From contig NZ_CP119108.1 of assembly GCF_029094505.1 (NCBI RefSeq), forward strand, positions 2,542,001 through 2,606,000: a stretch of 64,000 nt of DNA. Direction: 5' to 3'. The notes beneath the pieces are model-generated. The model worked only from the letters and a program-made list of their open reading frames with translations. It was not told the DNA's origin and ran no database searches. Both the position numbers and the translations under genes were made by a program. Below, in pieces: positions 17,780 to 26,204 of the stretch. This DNA comes from Microbacterium horticulturae. GTDB taxonomy: Bacteria; Actinomycetota; Actinomycetes; Actinomycetales; Microbacteriaceae. Every line of letters begins with the position of its first letter. Within the stretch, counting starts at the first letter, position 1.

Positions 17780-17933
17780 GCGCGGCACGCGGCCGCGCGG
17801 CGCGGTTTCGTGCATTCTGTGCGCAGCGCCGGCCCCGTCGCATCCAGCCTCGGGTGCGACAATTGCCATCGGCGCACCCGATCGCCGCTGATCGGTCTGC
17901 GTCGACGCGCCCGCGACGAAGCAGGAGAGACGG

Positions 17934-19544
17934 ATGGCACGCAGCAGTATTCGCCTGTCGACGAACATCCTCCGCACCCAGATCGCGGTGCTGCTCGGCG
18001 CGCTGCTGGTCGCGTTCGGCCTGTCGCTGTGGCAGTCGCACGAGCTTCTTGTGCACCAGTTCGAGGAGCGGGCACTGGCCATAGCGAACACGGTGACCGT
18101 GGCCCCGGGTATCGCCGACGCGGTCGTGGCCGGCGATCCCAGCGGTTTCGTCCAGGAGCGGGCCGAGGCCATCCGCCACTCGACGGGGGCGTTGTTCGTC
18201 GTCGTCACCGACGACCACGGCATCAGGCTCTCGCATCCGGTGCCCGAGCGCATCGGCGAGCACGTGTCGACCGACCCGAGCGAAGCGCTCGCCGGCAAGA
18301 CCGTCGTCAACATGGAGCACGGGACGCTGGGTCTGTCGGCCCGCGCCAAGGTGCCGCTGCGCACCGACGGCGGCCGGATCGTGGGCGAGGTCTCGGTCGG
18401 CATCGATGCGGAGGAGATCGCCGCGAGCCTGGGGCGGCTGCTGCCGTCGATAGCCCTGTACTCGGGCATCGCGCTGACGGTGGGGGTCGTCGGTTCGCTG
18501 TTTCTGGCCCGACGCCTGAAGCGGCAGACCTTCGGTCTCGAGCTGAACGAGATCGCGACTCTGCTGCAGGAGCGCGAGGCCATGCTGCACGGCGTCGCGG
18601 AGGGCGTCATCGGCATCGGTCCGTCCGGCCGGATCGCCCTCATCAATGACGAGGCGCGCCGGTTGCTCGGGCTCGACGACGCCGCTGTGGGCGTGCAGGT
18701 GGACCGCACGACCCCGCCCGGGCGCATCCGCGATGTTCTCACCGGAACGGTGGCCGGCAGCGACCTCGTGGTGCTCACCGACGAGCACTGCCTCGTGATG
18801 AACCGCATGCCGGTGTCGATGCAGGGGCGCGACCTCGGCCACATCGTGACGATCTCGGATCGCACCGAGCAGGAGGGGCTGCTGCGCGAGCTCGACAGCG
18901 TGCGCGGACTCACCGACGCGCTCCGCGCCCAGCAGCACGAGTTCGCGAACCGCGTGCATGCCCTCTCCGGCATGCTCGAGCTCGGGCGCTTCGACGAGGC
19001 CGTGGACTACGTCGCGGAGCTGTCGGCCACGGCGACCGATCTGGCGACCCGGCTGCAGCGGCAGATAGCAAGCCCTCAGCTCGTGGGCCTCCTGGTGGCC
19101 AAGTCCGTCGTCGCCGCCGAGCGCGGCGTCGCGCTCGTGCTGACCGACGAGTCGGACCTGGCCGAAGGCGAGGCCGACGCCCGGGCGCTGTTGACCGTGC
19201 TGGGCAACCTGGTCGATAACGCCATCGACGCCGCAGTGGTGGGCCCCGGGCCGCATCGCGTGGAGGTCGACGTGCGCTGCGTCGGCGACAGCGTGCGGGT
19301 GCGCGTGCGCGACAGCGGACCGGGCGTCGACCCGGAGATCGCCGAGGCCGTCTTCGAGGACGGCTTCACGACGAAGCCCGACGACGGCGTCCGTCGCCGT
19401 GGGCTCGGACTCGCCCTCGTGCACCGGGTCGTCGCCCAGCACGCCGGACGCATCGAGGTCTCGCCCGGTCCGGGCGCGGTGTTCACCGTCACGCTGCCGC
19501 GGCACGCCGCCGGCACGCCGGTGGCGACGGAGATGACGGCATGA
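17934..19544 (+). CDS. CitA/DcuS-type sensor histidine kinase
   Basis: A 536-residue membrane sensor. It has a transmembrane helix at about 15-35, an extracytoplasmic PAS-like sensor (40-175) ending at a second helix (about 180-205), a cytoplasmic PAS domain (220-320), an H-box in QQHEFANRVHALSGML, and an ATPase domain with DNAIDAA and GLGLALV. This layout is typical of CitA/DcuS/DctB-like sensors of di- and tricarboxylates. It overlaps the response regulator gene by 4 bp. The neighbouring convergent operon (20.3-31.4 kb) handles a carboxylic acid, so this pair may sense its substrate. Confidence 0.9.
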   Translation: MARSSIRLSTNILRTQIAVLLGALLVAFGLSLWQSHELLVHQFEERALAIANTVTVAPGIADAVVAGDPSGFVQERAEAIRHSTGALFVVVTDDHGIRLSHPVPERIGEHVSTDPSEALAGKTVVNMEHGTLGLSARAKVPLRTDGGRIVGEVSVGIDAEEIAASLGRLLPSIALYSGIALTVGVVGSLFLARRLKRQTFGLELNEIATLLQEREAMLHGVAEGVIGIGPSGRIALINDEARRLLGLDDAAVGVQVDRTTPPGRIRDVLTGTVAGSDLVVLTDEHCLVMNRMPVSMQGRDLGHIVTISDRTEQEGLLRELDSVRGLTDALRAQQHEFANRVHALSGMLELGRFDEAVDYVAELSATATDLATRLQRQIASPQLVGLLVAKSVVAAERGVALVLTDESDLAEGEADARALLTVLGNLVDNAIDAAVVGPGPHRVEVDVRCVGDSVRVRVRDSGPGVDPEIAEAVFEDGFTTKPDDGVRRRGLGLALVHRVVAQHAGRIEVSPGPGAVFTVTLPRHAAGTPVATEMTA

Positions 19545-20239
19545 CCGTCACGCCCATCCGCACGCTGATCGTCGACGACGACTTCCGCGTGGCCGAGATC
19601 CACGCGGGTTTCGTCTGGAAGGTCCCCGGGTTCGAGGTCGTCGGCATCGCCCACTCGGCCGCCGACGCGCTCGATCATGTGGGCACCGATCAGCCGGATC
19701 TGGTCCTCCTCGACCTGTACCTGCCCGACGCCTCGGGACTCGAGCTCATGCGCCGGCTGGCCGAAGCGCCCTCCCCACCCGGGGTGATCGTCATCTCGGC
19801 GGCCCGCGATCTCGCCCACGTCCGCGCGGCCATCGCACAAGGGGTGGTGCACTACCTGGTCAAGCCCTTCCGCTTCGCCGCGTTCTCCGAGCGCCTCATC
19901 GCCTTCCGTGATCTGCATCAGCGTCTCGACGACCTCGACTCGCGTCGGGCAGAGGCCGACCAGCACGAGGTCGACGGCCTCTTCCAGCTCATGCGCACCG
20001 GCACCATCGCCACCCCGCCGAAAGGGCTCTCCGCCGAGACGATGCGCGCGGTGCGCGACCTGCTGCGTACGACGGCCACCGACGTCTCGGCGTCCGACGT
20101 CGCGCAGGCGCTCGGCATGAGCCGCCCGACCGCGCAACGGTACCTGTCCGCGCTCGCCCAGCAGGGCGCCATCGAGATGCGGCTGCGGTACGGCACCACC
20201 GGGCGCCCCGAGCACCGCTACCGCATCGCGACGGCCTGA
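19541..20239 (+). CDS. CitB/DcuR-type response regulator
   Basis: A 232-residue regulator. The receiver domain has VDDDF, the phospho-acceptor Asp in LLDLYLPD (near residue 57) and the Lys in LVKPF. A C-terminal helix-turn-helix follows (VAQALGMSRPTAQRYLSAL). It is the partner of the CitA-type kinase by overlap (ATGA). It would activate transport or breakdown genes for a di- or tricarboxylate. No binding site was identified. Confidence 0.9.
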   Translation: MTVTPIRTLIVDDDFRVAEIHAGFVWKVPGFEVVGIAHSAADALDHVGTDQPDLVLLDLYLPDASGLELMRRLAEAPSPPGVIVISAARDLAHVRAAIAQGVVHYLVKPFRFAAFSERLIAFRDLHQRLDDLDSRRAEADQHEVDGLFQLMRTGTIATPPKGLSAETMRAVRDLLRTTATDVSASDVAQALGMSRPTAQRYLSALAQQGAIEMRLRYGTTGRPEHRYRIATA

Positions 20240-20254
20240 GCGCCGCGCGTACGC

Positions 20255-21301
20255 TCACCAGGCCGCGTCGACCCCGCATTCGGCGGCCAGGTCGCGCAGG
20301 TCCGCGACCGTCTTCTCCGGAAGATGGATGCCGCGGCCCTCGGCGCGATGTCGGTTCTCCAGCTCGCCCGGGTAGAGGATCTCCCCCGCGTCGGGCGCCC
20401 GGCGCACGCCCTTGACCTGGGCCATGAGCGCATCCATCTTCCGGTCGAACTCGGCGGCCGGCTGGAACGCCGCGATGTCGATGGCGATCGCCACATGGCC
20501 CGCTCCGCTGTGCGCGTCGGGCTGCCAGGGTCCACCCACATCGAGTCCGAACGACGACCCGGTGAGCACTCCCGAGAACACGTCCATCATGAAGGAGATG
20601 GCATATCCCTTGTGACCGCCCATCGGCAGGACCACCCCACCGTCCAGCGCCGCCGCCGGATCCGTGGTCGGCCGCCCCTGGGCGTCCAGCGCCCAGCCGT
20701 CGGGAAGCTCCTCACCCTTCTCGGCGGCGGCATAGATCTTGCCCCGGGCGACCCCGGTGTTCGCGATGTCGAGCACCGCGGCATCCCCCCGCCCGTCCGG
20801 CGCCGCAAACGACCACGGGTTCGCGCCGACCGCCTTGTCGAGGCCGCCCCACGGTGCCATCGCCGGCGAACCGTTGGTCGTCAGGATCGCCGCGCACCCC
20901 GCCGCGACGGCCCGGCGGGTGAAGTACGCCGCCGTGCCGAAGTGGTTCGAGTTGCGCACGCCCACCGCGCCGATGCCGTGCTCCTTCGCCCGGGCCACCG
21001 CGAGGTCCATCGCCCGCGCGGTCACCACCTGGCCGACACCCGCGTTGCCGTCGACGCTGACCAGTGCGCCCCGGTCGCTGAGCACGGTGAGATGCGTGAC
21101 AGGCTGGATGCGGCCGGTGCGCAGCCGTGCCGCGTACCAGGGAAGCCGCAACAGCCCGTGCGAGGGATGCCCCCACTCCTCGGCGACGACGAGCGAGTCG
21201 GCGACGAGGTCTGCGTCGGCGTCAGGCACGCCCAGGGTGACCAGGACCCGGGCTGCGAAGGAACGCAGCTCGGCGGGCGGGACGACGGTGTCGGTGTGCA
21301 T
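20255..21301 (-). CDS. Ldh_2-family malate/lactate/ureidoglycolate-type dehydrogenase
   Basis: A 348-residue NAD(P)-dependent oxidoreductase of the Ldh_2 (MDH2-like) family. It shows HGLLRLPWYAARL, the SNHFGTAAYF substrate loop and the VLPMGGHKGYA motif. The family oxidises 2-hydroxy acids such as malate, sulfolactate or ureidoglycolate to 2-oxo acids and lacks the Rossmann fold. The ATG at 21301 follows GGAG. It is the last gene of the nine-gene operon and converges on the response regulator gene with a gap of only 15 bp. Confidence 0.88.
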   Translation of the reverse strand: MHTDTVVPPAELRSFAARVLVTLGVPDADADLVADSLVVAEEWGHPSHGLLRLPWYAARLRTGRIQPVTHLTVLSDRGALVSVDGNAGVGQVVTARAMDLAVARAKEHGIGAVGVRNSNHFGTAAYFTRRAVAAGCAAILTTNGSPAMAPWGGLDKAVGANPWSFAAPDGRGDAAVLDIANTGVARGKIYAAAEKGEELPDGWALDAQGRPTTDPAAALDGGVVLPMGGHKGYAISFMMDVFSGVLTGSSFGLDVGGPWQPDAHSGAGHVAIAIDIAAFQPAAEFDRKMDALMAQVKGVRRAPDAGEILYPGELENRHRAEGRGIHLPEKTVADLRDLAAECGVDAAW

Positions 21302-21312
21302 GGCGATTCTCC

Positions 21313-22032
21313 TCAGAAGCCCTTGATGACCAGACGATCGTGTGCGACCTCGGGGTCGTCCACAATGAGATCGCGAACCAGCTCTCGCCACCGCGAATAT
21401 GCGGCGCTGCCCCGGAATCGGTCGAGGTGGTCGGCGACACTGTCCCATTCGATGCACAACAGGTATACCGACGGTTCTTCGAGGAGGCGACGCAGCTCGA
21501 ACGAACGGCAGCCGGCGGCCTGCTGAAACAGGCCCGCCGCCTCGGTGGCCGCGGACTCGAAGGCGGCTTCGGCTCCCGGCCGCACCCGCACACGCGCCGT
21601 CTCGCGGCAGGCCCGTTCTTCGTCGGCCGCGCCGGCTTCGCCGTCGACGCGGCGCACCTCGCCGGTCGCATCGACGCGGCGGGTGGCGTCGACCGACGCA
21701 TAGGTCCAGAAGATGGCCATGGGTTCGCTCGGCGAGGCGTTCTCGAAGTGGTGGGCGATGTTCGCCGGGACGAAGGTGGTGTCATGTCGGCCGAGTCGCG
21801 TGCGCACGCCGTCGATGTCGACGATCGCGCTGCCCTCGATGATCATGACGCTCTCCACGCAGTTGTGACTGTGGTGGGCGATCGAGGCACCGGGCGCGAA
21901 CTCGGTGACGCCGTTGAGGAACGACGTCGCCCCGGTCTCGCGCGTGACCAGCGGAATCGTGCGGGCTCCCCCGCCGCGGTCGATGGCGGGCAGCGTGTCG
22001 GGCGTGAGAATGCGCGGCGTCCAGACGCTCAT
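21313..22032 (-). CDS. Cupin/ABM-domain fusion protein
   Basis: A 239-residue two-domain protein. Residues about 30-115 form a cupin with the metal-type motif HHSHNCVESVMIIEG. Residues about 145-235 form an antibiotic-biosynthesis-monooxygenase-like (ABM, dimeric alpha-beta barrel) domain with ACRETARVRVRPG and LLCIEWDSVADHL. Cupins in such operons often bind or isomerise a carboxylate. ABM domains can be cofactor-free oxygenases. A stand-alone ABM protein is encoded in the same operon at 25881. Its overlap with the MFS gene indicates coupling. Function is not predictable from sequence. Confidence 0.8.
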   Translation of the reverse strand: MSVWTPRILTPDTLPAIDRGGGARTIPLVTRETGATSFLNGVTEFAPGASIAHHSHNCVESVMIIEGSAIVDIDGVRTRLGRHDTTFVPANIAHHFENASPSEPMAIFWTYASVDATRRVDATGEVRRVDGEAGAADEERACRETARVRVRPGAEAAFESAATEAAGLFQQAAGCRSFELRRLLEEPSVYLLCIEWDSVADHLDRFRGSAAYSRWRELVRDLIVDDPEVAHDRLVIKGF

Positions 22033-23225
22033 GAGGGCTCCTTGTCGGTGACGGTGCCGGCGGCCGGGTCGGAGGGCACCCCGAGCCCTGCGGCGGCGGC
22101 GATCAGCAGCATGACGCTGCTGGCCCCGAGCACCCCGGCGGCGCCGGCTGCCGCGGCGAGCAGGCCGAGGGAGGCCGGCAGCACGGTCTGGCCGAGGCGG
22201 TTGGCGGCCAGCCGCATCGACATCGCGAGGGCCCGGGTGCCGGTGGGGGCGATGAGTGAGATCCACGACATCGTGATGGGCTGGCAGATGCCGATCACGA
22301 AACCGTAGCCGCAGGCGAAGGCGATCAGCACGCCGGCGGGCAGGTCGAAGACGAACGCACCGAGCATGAGAGCTGATCCGAGGATGCTGCCGACCAGCAG
22401 CCACCGCCGGCCGAACGTGCGGGAGAGCGGCCCGAGGAACAGCCGGGAGAACATCGAGAAGCCGGACCGGGCGATCAGCATCAGGCTGATCACCGCCGCG
22501 GGCAGACCCCGGTCTTGGCCGACGAGCGGCGCGTAGGCGATGAAGATGTCGACCGACGCCAGTACGAGGCTTCCCGCGATCAGAGCGTTCGGCAGTCCCG
22601 CGGTCGACAGCACCCCGCGGGCCGCGCGCAGCATCCCCTGCCGGTCCGGCGACACGGCGCGCGCAGGGCTGCGGATCAGCACCGAGACGATGAGCATCAG
22701 CGCCGCGCAGCCCAGACTCACCGCGAAGATCAGCCCGACCGGCGGCATCTGGGGCGTTCCGCCCGGGAGCACGAGCAGCGCGGGGCCTACGGTCTGGCCG
22801 AAGGCGACCGCGAACCCATAGATGCCGAACGTCGTGTCGGACCGCCCGGCCGTGGAGATCGCGCCGACGTACGACTGCTCGCCGAGCACCGTGAACATCT
22901 GGCCGCAACCGAGCAGCACCGAGGCGGCGATGAGCAGAGCGAGAGAGCCGTGGCCGGCGACGGCCACCCCCGCGGCGGCCGCCACGGTGACCGCCCCGAT
23001 CACCATGCCGCGTCGCTCGCCGATGAGGTCGACCACGCGCCCGGCAGGCAGGGCGAGAAACAGCGCCGGCAGCGCGTAGAACGCCGACAGCACACCGAGC
23101 GCGGCCGGCGACGCTCCCAGGCCCAGCGCCGCATACGAGAGCGACGGCCGCATGCCGAAGATGATGATCTGCATGAGAGCGGCGTGGATGAGCAGCAGTA
23201 CCAGCCCACGCCGCCCGGGAGCCAT
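22029..23225 (-). CDS. MFS transporter
   Basis: A 398-residue major facilitator with 12 predicted membrane segments. The loop motif LPAGRVVDLIGERRG lies between helices 2 and 3, and LGPLSRTFGRRWL is the matching motif in the second half. The start overlaps the stop of the aconitase-like gene (ATGA), and the stop overlaps the cupin gene start. The operon already has an ABC importer, so this carrier may take up the substrate at high concentration or export an intermediate. Confidence 0.87.
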   Translation of the reverse strand: MAPGRRGLVLLLIHAALMQIIIFGMRPSLSYAALGLGASPAALGVLSAFYALPALFLALPAGRVVDLIGERRGMVIGAVTVAAAAGVAVAGHGSLALLIAASVLLGCGQMFTVLGEQSYVGAISTAGRSDTTFGIYGFAVAFGQTVGPALLVLPGGTPQMPPVGLIFAVSLGCAALMLIVSVLIRSPARAVSPDRQGMLRAARGVLSTAGLPNALIAGSLVLASVDIFIAYAPLVGQDRGLPAAVISLMLIARSGFSMFSRLFLGPLSRTFGRRWLLVGSILGSALMLGAFVFDLPAGVLIAFACGYGFVIGICQPITMSWISLIAPTGTRALAMSMRLAANRLGQTVLPASLGLLAAAAGAAGVLGASSVMLLIAAAAGLGVPSDPAAGTVTDKEPS

Positions 23226-25888
23226 CAGCGAGGCTCCGCAGCGATGCCCGCACGCGCGCGCTGGTGCCGCAGCACGAAGCTCATGACGCCGCCGTGCTGG
23301 AACAGCTCGCGTTCCCGCGGTGTGTCCAGCCGCACGTCGACGTCGAAGACGCGATCGTCCGCACGGATCGTGACCCGCTCGGCGCCGGGATCGGCCAGTC
23401 CGAGCACATCGATCGTCTCGGTGCCCGACAGGCCGAGCGACTCGGCGCTGTCTCCGGGCGCGAACTGCAGCGGCAACACCCCCATCCCGATGAGGTTCGC
23501 CCGGTGGATGCGCTCGAACGACTCGGCGAGCACGACGCGCACCCCCAGCAGCGCGGGGGCTTTCGCGGCCCAGTCGCGCGACGATCCGGTGCCGTACTCC
23601 TTGCCGCCGATGACGACGAGCGGCACTCCGGCCGCCCGGTACTCCTGCGCGGCGTCGAAGATCGTCTGCTGCACGCCCCCGGCCAGGAAGTTGCGCGTGT
23701 ATCCGCCTTCGACTCCCGGCAACAGCCGATTGCGCAGTCGCACGTTCGCGAAGCAGCCGCGCATCATCACCTCGTGGTTGCCTCGACGCGACGCGTAGGT
23801 GTTCAGAGCCGCGGGTGCGACGCCGCGCTCGGCGAGGTACCGTCCGGCCACGGACGCTGCGGGGATGGCCCCGGCCGGCGAGATGTGGTCGGTGGTGATC
23901 GAGTCGCCCAGCAGCGCCAGCACGCGCGCCCCCTGGATGTCGCCGGGCGCCCCGGCTTCCGCGCTCATTCCCTCGAAGAAGGGGGGATGCCGGATGTAGG
24001 TGCTCTCGGGATCCCAGTCGAACACCGCCCCGGTGGGCGCGTCCAGATTCTGCCAGCGGTCGTCGCCGGCGAACACGTCGCGGTACGCCGCGGCGAACAT
24101 CTCCGGGCTCAGCGTCTGCTCGACGATCGCGGCGATCTCTTCCTGGCCCGGCCACAGATCGGCCATGCGCACCGGCCGGCCCGCGGCATCCACCCCCAGC
24201 GGCTCGGTGGCGAGGTCGATGTCCATCGTGCCGGCGAGCGCGTACGCGATGACCAGAGGCGGCGAGGCGAGATAGTTCATCCGCACGTCGGGGTTGATCC
24301 GGCCGTCGAAGTTGCGGTTGCCCGACAGCACCGCAGCCACCGCGATGCCCTCGGTGCGCACGGCGTCCTGCACAGCGGGGATGAGCGGGCCGGATGCTCC
24401 GATGCACGTCATGCAGCCGTACCCGGCGGTGGTGAATCCCAGTGCGTCCAGCGGCGCCGACAGCCCCGCCCGGTCGAGGTAGTCGGTGACCACGAGCGAC
24501 CCCGGCGAGAGCGTCGTCTTCACCCACGGCTTGCTGCGCAAGCCTGCCGCCACGGCGTTGCGCGCGAACAGCCCGGCGGCGATCATCACCGCGGGATTCG
24601 AGGTGTTCGTGCACGAGGTGATCGCTGCTATCGCCACGGCGCCGTGGCCCAGGTCGACGGGGCCCTCGGGCAGCGCGACGGTGAAGCGCTGCGCCGGATC
24701 GGTCGGGCCGTCGGGAATGGCCGGCAGCAGGTCGGGCAGCGTGCGGCGGTGCGAGGCGCGCGCATCGGTGAGCGGCACCCGGTCCTGCGGGCGGCGCGGC
24801 CCCGCGAGCGAGGCCACGACGGTGCCCAGGTCGAGCTCGATGACCTCCGTATAGGCGGCCTCGTGCTCGGGACGGTGCCAGAGGCCCTGCCTCTTGGCGT
24901 ATGCCTCGACGAGCGCGACGCGCTCGGGCGGGCGCCCGGTGAACCGCAGATAGCGGATCGTCTCGTCGTCGATCGGAAAGTAGATGCACGTCGCGCCCGA
25001 CTCGGGGCTCATGTTCGCGATCGTGGCACGATCGGCCAGCGAGAGATGCGACACGCCCTCCCCGAAGAACTCCACGAACGAGCCGACCACCCCGTGCGCC
25101 CGCAGCATCTGGGTGACCGTCAGCACGAGGTCGGTGGCGGTCGTGGCGGGCGGCAGCGCACCTGTCAGGCGGAAGCCGACGACCCGGGGCACCAGCATCC
25201 CGAACGTCTCCCCCAGCATGACCGCCTCGGCGTCGATGCCGCCGATGCCCCAGCCGAGCACCCCGAGCCCGTTGACCATCGTCGTGTGCGAGTCGGTTCC
25301 CAGACACACATCGGGGAACGCCCAGCCGTCGCGGACCTCGACGACCCGCGCGAGGCGCTCCAGGTTGACCTGGTGCATGATGCCCGAGCCCGGCGGCACC
25401 ACCTCGAAGCCGTCGAGCGCGCGCTGCCCCCATTTCAAGAAGCGGTAGCGCTCGGCGTTGCGCTCGTACTCCCGTGCGACGTTGCGCTCGCGCGCGTCGG
25501 CCGTGCCGAAGAAGTCGGCGATCACCGAGTGGTCGACGACGAGCTCGGCCGGGATCGACGGATTGACCGTGGTGGGGTCGCCGCCCAGCGCCTCCATCGC
25601 GTCGCGCATCGCGGCGAGGTCGACGAGCGCAGGCACGCCGTTCGTGTCGTGCAGGAACGCCCGCGACGGGGTCAGCTCCATCGCCGTGCGATACGAGGCT
25701 GCCGACCCCCACCCGACCAGGGCCTCGACCTGCCGCGCGGTGACCCGATGCCCGTCCTGATTGCGCAGGACGTTCTCCAGCAGGATGCGGATCGAGTACG
25801 GCAGATGCTCGGGGGCGACGCCGTCCAGCGGCGTGATCCAATATTCACCGAACGGGGTGGCCAGGCTCTCCTCGCGCGCGTCAGCCAT
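23225..25888 (-). CDS. Aconitase-family hydratase/isomerase (AcnA-like)
   Basis: An 887-residue protein of the monomeric AcnA/IRP length class. The three iron-sulfur Cys are present: ITSCTNTSNP and GCMTCIG. The swivelling C-terminal domain has YGTGSSRDWAAKA and SFERIHRANLIGMG. The GCTTCIG and RDWAAKG motifs of housekeeping AcnA are altered (Thr to Met, Gly to Ala). It would interconvert 2- and 3-hydroxy tricarboxylates by dehydration and rehydration. The operon context (next to a beta-decarboxylating dehydrogenase) points to a catabolic substrate, not necessarily citrate. Confidence 0.88.
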   Translation of the reverse strand: MADAREESLATPFGEYWITPLDGVAPEHLPYSIRILLENVLRNQDGHRVTARQVEALVGWGSAASYRTAMELTPSRAFLHDTNGVPALVDLAAMRDAMEALGGDPTTVNPSIPAELVVDHSVIADFFGTADARERNVAREYERNAERYRFLKWGQRALDGFEVVPPGSGIMHQVNLERLARVVEVRDGWAFPDVCLGTDSHTTMVNGLGVLGWGIGGIDAEAVMLGETFGMLVPRVVGFRLTGALPPATTATDLVLTVTQMLRAHGVVGSFVEFFGEGVSHLSLADRATIANMSPESGATCIYFPIDDETIRYLRFTGRPPERVALVEAYAKRQGLWHRPEHEAAYTEVIELDLGTVVASLAGPRRPQDRVPLTDARASHRRTLPDLLPAIPDGPTDPAQRFTVALPEGPVDLGHGAVAIAAITSCTNTSNPAVMIAAGLFARNAVAAGLRSKPWVKTTLSPGSLVVTDYLDRAGLSAPLDALGFTTAGYGCMTCIGASGPLIPAVQDAVRTEGIAVAAVLSGNRNFDGRINPDVRMNYLASPPLVIAYALAGTMDIDLATEPLGVDAAGRPVRMADLWPGQEEIAAIVEQTLSPEMFAAAYRDVFAGDDRWQNLDAPTGAVFDWDPESTYIRHPPFFEGMSAEAGAPGDIQGARVLALLGDSITTDHISPAGAIPAASVAGRYLAERGVAPAALNTYASRRGNHEVMMRGCFANVRLRNRLLPGVEGGYTRNFLAGGVQQTIFDAAQEYRAAGVPLVVIGGKEYGTGSSRDWAAKAPALLGVRVVLAESFERIHRANLIGMGVLPLQFAPGDSAESLGLSGTETIDVLGLADPGAERVTIRADDRVFDVDVRLDTPRERELFQHGGVMSFVLRHQRARAGIAAEPR

Positions 25889-26204
25889 CGTGCATCTCCT
25901 CATCGAACGCCGGCACGGCATAGGTGTTGCGCCGCCCGTCGGGCACGACACAGCGCTCGCACAGTGTCGTCCACGCGGGGTACTGCGCGGCGCCGCGGTG
26001 GCCGGTGAAGAAGGCGTCCTCGTTCGTGTACAGCTCGTACAGCACGAACCGGTTCGGCTCGTCACGCTCGCGCAGCACGTCGAACCGCAGGCAGCCGGGC
26101 TCGGCCCTGGTCGCGGCCGCGTTCGCGCGCAGCCCGACCTCGAACTCGGCGAGCGCCTCGGGGCGGACGTCGATCGTCACCAGCACCGCGAACACTCCGC
26201 TCAC
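25881..26204 (-). CDS. ABM-domain protein, putative monooxygenase
   Basis: A 107-residue ABM/YgiN-type protein, with FAVLVTIDVRPE, EPGCLRFDVLRE and FVLYELYTNEDAF. These small dimers include quinol monooxygenases, but many have no known activity. The GTG start overlaps the preceding stop (GTGA), and the end overlaps the aconitase-like gene by 8 bp, so it is co-translated with pathway enzymes. Confidence 0.85.
   Translation of the reverse strand: MSGVFAVLVTIDVRPEALAEFEVGLRANAAATRAEPGCLRFDVLRERDEPNRFVLYELYTNEDAFFTGHRGAAQYPAWTTLCERCVVPDGRRNTYAVPAFDEEMHDG

Noticed and set aside
23264..26008. A 914-codon plus-strand frame over the aconitase-like gene
   Set aside because: Antisense shadow of a gene with intact iron-sulfur motifs; composition is Arg/His/Asp-rich without domains.
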